Shown here: one piece after another, positions 56,710 to 64,000 of the stretch
How positions within the stretch are numbered: the first letter of the stretch is position 1
How the letters are laid out: every line of letters begins with the position of its first letter
Origin: Trichoplax adhaerens
Taxonomy: Eukaryota > Placozoa > Uniplacotomia > Trichoplacea > Trichoplacidae
Length of the DNA stretch: 64,000 nt
Reading direction: 5' to 3'
NCBI RefSeq assembly: GCF_000150275.1
Contig: NW_002060951.1
Location: forward strand, 2,848,580-2,912,579
The notes under the pieces: model-generated
Seen by the model: the letters and a program-made list of their open reading frames with translations, nothing else
Told to the model about the DNA's origin: nothing
The model's database searches: none
Position numbers and translations under genes: made by a program

Positions 56710-59700
56710 ATGGAAACTATGGCCTCCAAACTATGCACTTATTGTACAGTGAAGGAAGGTATATATAGATGCCCCAAGTGCAATGCCAGATAGTAAGTTG
56801 AATAGTATACTAGAGCTAAGTAACTACGGATTTTTAGCGAGTCGTGATTACTATGATGTGTTCAGCGTGGTTATGTAGTTTCAAAATTTGTTAGAGAACT
56901 GCTATACACGTTCTGTACATACTACGTTCACAATCTTCTTCGAGTTCATGAAGACTAGGTTTAAGATATGCATAAGGTGAAGACATAGCACACTATGCTT
57001 TTCTTATACTACACATACTGTAACTTAAATGAATTGCTCATTACTGTGCTCTATAATATTAGCAAATTTACTGTTAGTATGCTGCAGAATTACGATGCTG
57101 ACATCGTACCGTGTACGCTCGTTGAGTATAATAAACTGATTCTGTAAATTGTAAAACTCTAATGGCAGAGAAAGATTTCCCCTTACCTGCATGGTAAAAC
57201 TTAAACAATGTACGTTACGTAAAACCGCAGATTTCAGTCGCTGCACACCAGCATTCCTAAGGTCTTTAGCTACCAGTCTCGTGTGCTGGGGCTATGAACT
57301 TGCTTTTACAGAATCTCAACAAATGACCTTTGATGGTTTTCTGGGATTGTTGTTGTGCGCTATCGACAACTACATAATGTTTCTATATAATTAATTAGTT
57401 TCTGTTAAAGATCGTCATTTTACTATACAGTGCTATTGTAAATTGAAATACGTAGCGAGAAAATTAAATTACTTTTAGGTAATATGCTGTATGAACCTAT
57501 TGTCGGGACTGTCCTCTACGACGTCTACATCGTCAAGTTACAGAAAATTACACACGTCTCTCCTATATTAAACTGTGAACTCAAACTTTTTTGAAATTCC
57601 AATTTGTAACGAATCTGCTTACTGTTAGGTAGCGTTACAGAAGTATGTGATTGTCCATTATAACTTACAGTACTGTGCACTAACAGTCAGTTAGCTTAAA
57701 GAAATTTGTATTACGGCTACTACGCAAGAGTTCCTTCGTAATCCCAGCTCCATGACGAACGTCTTCAACTTTCATTGATGTATTGGATATAGGTCATAAA
57801 ATAATATGCAGATAATGCCTTGAATAATTAATTTACTTATGACATTGATGCGTATTAAATATTTTGACAGAGTTACAAATTCGATGATGTATATGAAATT
57901 CATATACAACATTCAATTTGCAACTCTGTTTACTTGTGATTGGCCCTACTGTATAATATATATCATATTAGTGAGTTTAAGACCATAAAGATTACAAAGG
58001 CGACTTAGCAGGGCTATTTCAGCTAAATACTGCTTGTGCGCCTGGTCTTGGCTGCCACTTTGCAGTGGAGAGTATAAGGTACAGCGTACGTACAGATATA
58101 GCAGACAGTGCAAAGGGTATGTTATTGCAGGCCTTAGTTTCAGTGAAAGATTGCAGATCGAGTGCGCTCGCTTCAAGCAAGTGAGCTCAACTAGTAATTT
58201 ATAATTATAATGAAATTCAATTATTGGTCAGACATCACAATTAAAATTGCTGAAATCCAAACTTGCTTATCTCACTGTAAATGCGTAGCACGTATCTATA
58301 TAGTATTTATTATTTATTTATGTAGCTCTAAGACCACTTATTTTTGAATCGAACTAAATGCTGAAAAAATAACTTATTTATTTACGTTTTCATAGCTGCT
58401 CTCTATATTGCTACAAAGAGCATAAAGGTAAGCCTATGTGACTGATTTGGTAAATAATGGCAGGGTGAGATCCGTATGTCTGGTAATTACTGTAATACTT
58501 TTTACTTTTTAAAACGCTGTGGACAGTGTACAGCAAATGTTAACGCACATCATAAAGTGCATAGAGAACGTGCTCTTATAGTGCCTAACTTAATCGTAGT
58601 TTGATATGTTGGCTAATGATCGTAAAGAGCTTCTTGGGTGAGCAATGTAGAGCATTTTTCTACAGTATTTAATGTATTTTTCGTCAGTTAATTATGGTTT
58701 TCAGCTGCAATGGCAAGTACGTTATGTAGTACTGTTACTGGGATTTTGTAGTGTCGGAGAAACTTTCGGTTTCGTTAATTATGTACTAGTAATTATAATC
58801 AGTTAGTATACTGTACAAATGTACATATGCGTACGTACTAATTTGCGAAATTGGAAATTTTACTCTGTTATAATTATTATTACATGTAGTTACATCGTGA
58901 TACTTCACATAAGTGAACAGAACCAGAACTAACTGGTATTATCAACAATATGATTTTCTGTTTACAGCATTTGAAGTACATAATATAGAGTTAGATGAGT
59001 AGACGTAACCATCTTATATATATGATCTTTTGTACACTTCGTTGAAACAATCCTGATCAACTGACGCGTGATGTTCCCGTGTGCGAGTTTCATAAAAAAA
59101 TTTAAATAATGCTATTTTAAAATGGGTTTGCGCTGCTGGAAGATTACATTATTTTTAATTGTTTCATAGACCTGTCACCTGTCCATAATGATATGATACG
59201 CCAATAGGGTAGTTTCAGCGAAGTGTACAAAAGTCCTTGTTAATTAAGATGGCTGTGTCTCATTAATAAGAATTTTCGTTTAAAGCTGAAAGTCTCACTT
59301 GAGTGTTGTACTTATACGCTCGTATGTGTAGATTCGAAAGTTATAACAATTGTTTGTGACACAGTCGTCACGTTATTTTGTTATTATTTAATTGATCATA
59401 ATAAATCTTTAAGCGAAATGTACTATTTTTTTCTTAAAAATATTTTCGAAATCTCGTTGCTTCTATAGATAGATGTAGTAAGGAAACTAGTCAGCTTTAT
59501 AGCAGACGTGATAACTGGGATGAATATTACTCAACAGGTATAAATGCTGCAGATTTTTTGTATGAAATCTAGTATATATTCTTTACATGATATCTTGTTA
59601 TATTATGTTAATGAATGATTTATAATGGCTTAATTGAATACCGAAAGCTAATTTGTGTTATAAAGAAATGAGAGGACTATCTTACGGAAAGGAAGAAGGG

Positions 59701-60953
59701 GAAATTTCTGATAATGGAGATGATTTAAGTTGTCACTCCTGCATTACAGCAGAGCAGTTGCAATGTATAGGTATGTATACATTAAATTTGATTGTAGTAA
59801 TTTCGCCTACAGTGTTGTAGTGGTAGTGGCACTCGTAAACTTCGTATGGTTCGTTCTATTCCTATTCATTGACGAATTTAGGGTCGTTATCTTTCTATCC
59901 TTTTTTGCCACCACACTCATGCTGCAACCGATGAAAACCGAAATACATTTAAATAAATATAGAGCAATTTGTATTGACTCTATAGGTTTTCTTACTGTTG
60001 TGCCCTTGAAAAATGCATCTCTGCTTGAGTTATTTCTCTGTAGCTTTGTCGTTAGAGTTGACAATGAGTAATATTCTTGATTTAGTTCTTATTCAAAGTG
60101 GAACATTCAGTTCGATATTGATAGCTATAAAGAATGCTTCTTCGTCGTCGATGTAGGATACCTTAAGAGAAATATAAAGAAAACAGATAAAAGCTATATA
60201 AATTAATTCTCTATACAGTATTCAGTGTATTTTGGTTCAACTGTAGTTTTGGTCATTGTAGTTAGTAGAAGGTGTCCTCTAGGAATCTGCTTTGTTACAG
60301 TTGCTACACTATTGAACGCAGGAATAAGATATATGTGTTAGATTTTGCATTCTCTAAAAATCCTAAAATATTTCATTTTAGTGTTTTGTATGTTTGTGCA
60401 GTTTATACGTATGTTGATAAGAAATTATATTAATATCGTGCCTTATTTATGTTCTGTGTATCATAGTAACGTGCTAAAATATCTCAGTAAATGAAAATAT
60501 ATGTATCTGCCTGATCTTGTTACTGAGTGAATAGATGAGGTTTACAGTAACTTATCAGATGGCGAGTGCCTTACTTCTGTACATTTATTGTATTAGTATA
60601 CATTAATTTATTAAAACGGAGCCTAATAGGAAACTGGTTTTTAATTTATATTATGCTTCTAGATAATTGATAATCTAAGTAGACGTGGTGTGTGAGGCAA
60701 TACAGTATATTGTCGAAAGTCCAATATAATTTTTCCAGTATATTCGTAAATTCTTACATGTAATGCTAATCTTTCATATTTTGTAGGGAGCAGTGAGTTT
60801 ATGGTCGAATTATTAAAGAACAAACATCTTAGACAAATGTTAAACGATATTAATACAGCAGTTAATCCTGATGAAGCTTTAGCAAAAGCCATGAACATAC
60901 CAATTTTTGAGGAGTTGGCTTGCGAATGTCTTTGTATAATTGCAAATGATTGA
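56710..60953 (+). CDS. ZNHIT3: HIT-type zinc finger protein, ZNHIT3-like (151 aa)
   Basis: ZNHIT3 family proteins (yeast Hit1) bind NUFIP/Rsa1 and help assemble box C/D snoRNPs. Five exons: 56710-56792, 58396-58427, 59469-59537, 59666-59770, 60787-60953, totalling 456 nt in phase. Human ZNHIT3 is 155 aa. Exon 1 (METMASKLCTYCTVKEG, then YRCPKCNARY) joins the 32-nt exon 2 (CSLYCYKEHK) to make a complete zf-HIT domain with CxxC, CPxC, CxxxC and H. The middle is acidic (EEGEISDNGDDL). Exon 5 encodes the conserved C-terminal region EFMVELLKNKHLRQML, then ending FEELACECLCII, matching LRSLLLNPHLRQLM and the FVEFADCCL tail in the human protein. Introns 1 and 4 exceed 1 kb; intron 3 is 128 bp. Intron 2 contains a small inverted-repeat element. 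Confidence 0.9.
59027..59233. mobile_element. MITE-like element with 22-bp terminal inverted repeats
   Basis: The left end 59027-59048 begins CTTTTGTACACTTCG and ends TGAAAC. The right end 59212-59233 is its inverted complement with one mismatch in 22. The internal 163 bp has no coding capacity. No clear target-site duplication flanks it. It sits in ZNHIT3 intron 2. A related arm occurs in the hairpin at 31321-31410, so the family is dispersed. Confidence 0.7.
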
Positions 60954-61232
60954 TTCTTATGATTTTTCAGTATTTATGTTTCACAAACTGCTGCTTCTCA
61001 ATGTTGGTTTATGTAACGGCATGATTTGCAGATAGTCCATGGTCGAGTTGTTTTATATGGATAGGAATGCGTTTGCTATTGAAGAAAGATATGATCTTTG
61101 AGATTAAAAATGTCGGTCATTACAGTAGAATATAAATGACTACGTCAGATTGCCAAAATTATTTGGTGTGAATAACTTCTACATATTCTTATACTGTACA
61201 ATGGTACATTGCCTATTTTATTGTTATTATTT

Positions 61233-61238
61233 AATAAA
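61233..61238 (+). promoter_or_regulatory. Candidate poly(A) signal of ZNHIT3
   Basis: AATAAA about 280 bp after the ZNHIT3 stop, before the next palindrome block. Confidence 0.35.
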
Positions 61239-61439
61239 ACTTTAGGCCTTTTATTTATAAGAGAGGTGTTGTTGAATTTAGCATGGATATCAAAGCCATC
61301 ACAAGTTACATAAATTCTATAACATTGTAGAACGTTAGTTACGATGGAAAAGAAACGTGCTACTGACAATATTCTCCTAATCTTTAACAACTGTAGACTT
61401 TCTAAGCGCGATAAACTTAAATCTGTGATTTTTACAAAT

Positions 61440-61880
61440 GTGTACTATACTGTACTGTACAGTACGATACACTCCTCTTTCTACAGTATTTGCTTCTAAC
61501 AAAGAGAACTTAAGAGGTTGTCACGGTCCTTGTAAGGATTCGGGCATTCTACAGTATACTGTACAGTATATGAATCTCATCGGAGTAGCCGATGTACTGT
61601 ACAGTACTGTACAGTACGTACAGTAGACATGGTCTCAAAATCACACTTACAGTACAGTACTGTACTTTACAGATTGAATGGTACTGTACAGTACAGTATA
61701 CAGTACAGTACAGTATACTGTACAGTACTGTACTGTACATTTAGAGGTCTTCATGTTCTGATACTGGAGGGTGCGGGAAAATACGAATTCAGCAACAGTA
61801 TAGTACTGTACAGTACTGTACTGTACTGTACAGTGTACAGCAGTGTAACAGCTAGATTATACTGTATACTGTAGTTTATA
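61440..61880. repeat. GTAC-palindrome block upstream of bleomycin hydrolase exon 1
   Basis: Dense TACTGTACAGTA palindromes at 61447-61467, 61550-61570, 61592-61626, 61650-61740 and 61803-61845, ending about 50 bp before the ATG at 61924. Confidence 0.88.
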
Positions 61881-61923
61881 CTGCAGTAATCAGTAGACAA
61901 AGATAGAGGGAACATTAGCAGAT

Positions 61924-62396
61924 ATGGGCGAAGACGAAATTGTTCCAGGTATAGATAAGAAATTAATCGAAGAATTTAAGAGAGATTTCGAAGGCGATGC
62001 TAAAAATTTAATTGCAAGAAACGTCATCACGCGCCATGGTCTTTCTGAGACATATCTTGATCGGGCTATTGTAAATGCGACTTCCCATGTCTTTCAATAC
62101 AAAGTTTCAGAAGCCAAACCAATAACGTGAGTATACGGCTGTAGTGTACACTGTGCAGTATAGTACTGTATATCCACATAGCCACATGCTGTACTGTACT
62201 GTACACTACATTGTACAGTATATTGTGTACAGTACAGCATGAGTTGAACGGTTTATTTTTACAATTATAAAATAAAATAAAATAAAATAAAATTGATCTG
62301 AAGATAAGATTTTAATTATTAATTTCAATTTTAGAAATAATATCAATCAGTCAATCAAAAATATTCAAAATACGTTAGCTGCAGCAGCAAATTAAT
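61924..62396 (+). CDS. BLMH: Bleomycin hydrolase, N-terminal exon (rest not in the window)
   Basis: Bleomycin hydrolase is a cytosolic homohexameric C1-type cysteine peptidase. Exon 1 (61924-62126) begins MGEDEIVPGIDKKLIEEFKR and contains DAKNLIARNVITRHGLSETY, LDRAIVNATSHVFQYKVSEA and KPIT, matching the family N-terminus up to the KPITNQ block before the catalytic Cys motif (GRCW). The donor is AC|GTGAGT. The next acceptor-like site gives an in-phase exon (62336-62396) reading TNNINQSIKNIQN and then a stop, for a product of only 87 aa lacking the catalytic Cys. Either this is a short alternative isoform or fragment, or the true exon 2 lies beyond 64000. I saw no GRCW-coding sequence in the remaining 1.6 kb. 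Confidence 0.75.
62140..62240. repeat. Short GTAC-palindrome run in BLMH intron 1
   Basis: CTGTAC/GTACAG motifs at 62155-62170, 62186-62206 and 62211-62237, directly after exon 1. It continues the promoter-proximal block on the downstream side of the first exon. Confidence 0.75.
62269..62293. repeat. (AAAAT)n microsatellite
   Basis: Five pentamer units of AAAAT type, in BLMH intron 1. A shorter relative occurs at 55724-55745. Confidence 0.9.
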
Positions 62397-64000
62397 TTAT
62401 CTTAAGTATTTACTCGCTTTCGTGAATGATTGCCATTACATTGAGAAATACTTTTGTCCAGTAAAATACGTACCTGACGATTCTTTTTCAGTCAAGCTGT
62501 CCTTCTAGTTCCTTCGATTATTTTATTATAGTTACTAGTGCAAACATACAATATAGAAATTCATTACTTTAATTATAATTCGAAGAAATCACTTTAGTTG
62601 AACCGAAACCACAATATATTTTTACTTCCCGACAGTACGGGGGCAAGCATTTCGACCATAAACCGTCTACATTATTATAGCTTGGAGTTCAAAATGGGAA
62701 GTCATCCCTGCTGCTGCAGGGCTGTCATAGATTATACGAATTATTATTAAATAACCAGCAGTTTAGTAATTCATACTGTACTATAACTGCCGTTAAGCGA
62801 TAAGGGATTGGAAATATAATTTTTGACCAAGTACTATCTCGTACATTATTAAACTACAAAGGTTACGTTTTACCGATGCGTGATACCTTCATGAAAAAAT
62901 TTGTTGTATTTCTCTTTTCGACCGTTTCTGCTCACACGATACATTTATGCAAGTGCATACGCATACATCATCTATACTGTACTATAATAAAATTTTACAG
63001 TTGAAAATATGCTTTGCCTCGTTCACTTTACAGAGTTTAGCAATGCAGGCACAGTAATTTGTAGATTTTGTATATAATAATATACGTATAAATCACACCA
63101 CAACGGGCATAATATGATAAGAACCTGTGCACAAGTAAAGTGCTGTATAGTTAACAAATATGCAAATTATCACAAGCAGTGGGTTACCAATAATTAAGAA
63201 TAATATGCAGTTAAGATGCGTATACTGAGAAGTCGGATCAATCATTAGGGTTAGGGTTCGGCGCTAAAGCATATTCTTAGTGCTTTCTAAAATTGTACTA
63301 ATTACTGTAAACTAACCGGAACTAATTTTTTTAATACAGGTGTAATAATTAATTAATTGCCTACTAGCGAAACCCGTGGAAATTCCACGCAAAACAGTAC
63401 TTGTATAGTGTGATTTTAAGGCTCTATTTTAAGCTAATAAAGTACTGCATGGGGTTTTATTAAAAATTAATTAGTTATAATAATAGATGAGATACTTAAG
63501 GACAGAATTTCAGAATTTTTGATATTGGATAAATTAGCTCGGCCTTCCCATGAGTTTATCACTCTGCTGATTTAGATTTTGCTATTTAGTGGTGCAACAT
63601 AATAGAAGTACTACTGTACACTGAGTGTACAGTATATTACAGCACTATACGCGTATACGTACTTACAGTGTACATATCTATTGCATTGTTCTAGTGACAA
63701 TACAGTATAACACTGAGCATGTAAAGTAGAATCATAGAATATAAATGAGGATAATTTGATGATAATTATAATGTGAAGCACTGTAGTTGCAGACTACGCG
63801 TACACTACTAAGTTCGATGCAACGATCAAGATCCATCCTGCAGTTGTGCGGCTGTAATAAAGCTTATTCTAATTCTGAATCATCTCGGCATCTTGTCTGA
63901 TCGTTGTTGCATTTAGTTTCAGATCTACTATATGACTGTGCACATTGCAGTTCGGTTCGTTGAAACCTGGCTTGTGCTTCTAGTGTACCCAGTTAAATTT
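62397..64000. other. Right-hand end without a supported gene
   Basis: AT-rich DNA, perhaps a long BLMH intron. It contains two TTAGGG units at 63245-63256 and a GTAC palindrome with ACTGTACACTGAGTGTACAGT symmetry near 63612-63634. Confidence 0.45.

Noticed and set aside
59730-60071. 113-codon hydrophobic plus-strand frame
   Set aside because: It begins in ZNHIT3 exon 4 out of phase and runs into the intron; composition is AT-driven and no family matches.
63245-63256. Two TTAGGG units
   Set aside because: Only two repeats, so there is no support for an interstitial telomere.

Overview
The window is nuclear DNA from an intron-rich animal with an AT-rich genome. The evidence is spliced genes of animal type: a Siva-like apoptosis protein, syntaxin-1-type SNAREs, Ran, a SERCA calcium pump, a SAMD15-like SAM protein, VPS37, ZNHIT3 and the start of bleomycin hydrolase. 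Introns run from about 70 bp to several kb. The SERCA gene keeps a minor-spliceosome AT-AC intron. An early-branching animal such as a sponge would fit, but the species cannot be fixed from sequence alone. All gene models were assembled by hand from homology, splice sites and reading-frame phase. The SERCA, Ran, ZNHIT3 and three syntaxin models close into complete reading frames of the expected family length.

Layout: 1-3.6 kb holds nothing firm. Siva-like (-) and an intronless zinc-knuckle gene (+) diverge around 4.3-5.3 kb. A frame-broken B4GALNT-type glycosyltransferase lies at 8.7-9.6 kb. Three tandem syntaxin genes (all -) fill 11.6-32.1 kb. Ran (+) lies at 34.1-37.0 kb and SERCA (+, 23 exons, 1000 aa) at 40.4-47.1 kb. 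SAMD15-like (-) lies at 49.0-49.9 kb, followed by a small unrecognised two-exon gene (+) at 52.0-52.5 kb. VPS37 (-) and ZNHIT3 (+) diverge at 55.7-56.7 kb. The first exon of bleomycin hydrolase (+) is at 61.9 kb.

The most striking non-genic structure is a family of dense blocks built from overlapping GTAC-centred palindromes (TACTGTACAGTA, AGTACTGTAC). They lie at 4.3-5.3, 32.8-33.8, 38.1-40.2, 50.5-51.5, 55.8-56.6 and 61.4-61.9 kb. Every block sits in the 5' flank of a gene or between two divergent genes. Convergent and 3' intergenic regions lack them. The downstream two syntaxins of the tandem array and the broken glycosyltransferase also lack one. They look like a promoter or boundary element class, or a repeat that accumulates at promoters.

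The genes do not form one pathway. Several act in membrane traffic or calcium handling (syntaxins, VPS37, SERCA), and Ran and ZNHIT3 serve nuclear transport and box C/D snoRNP assembly.
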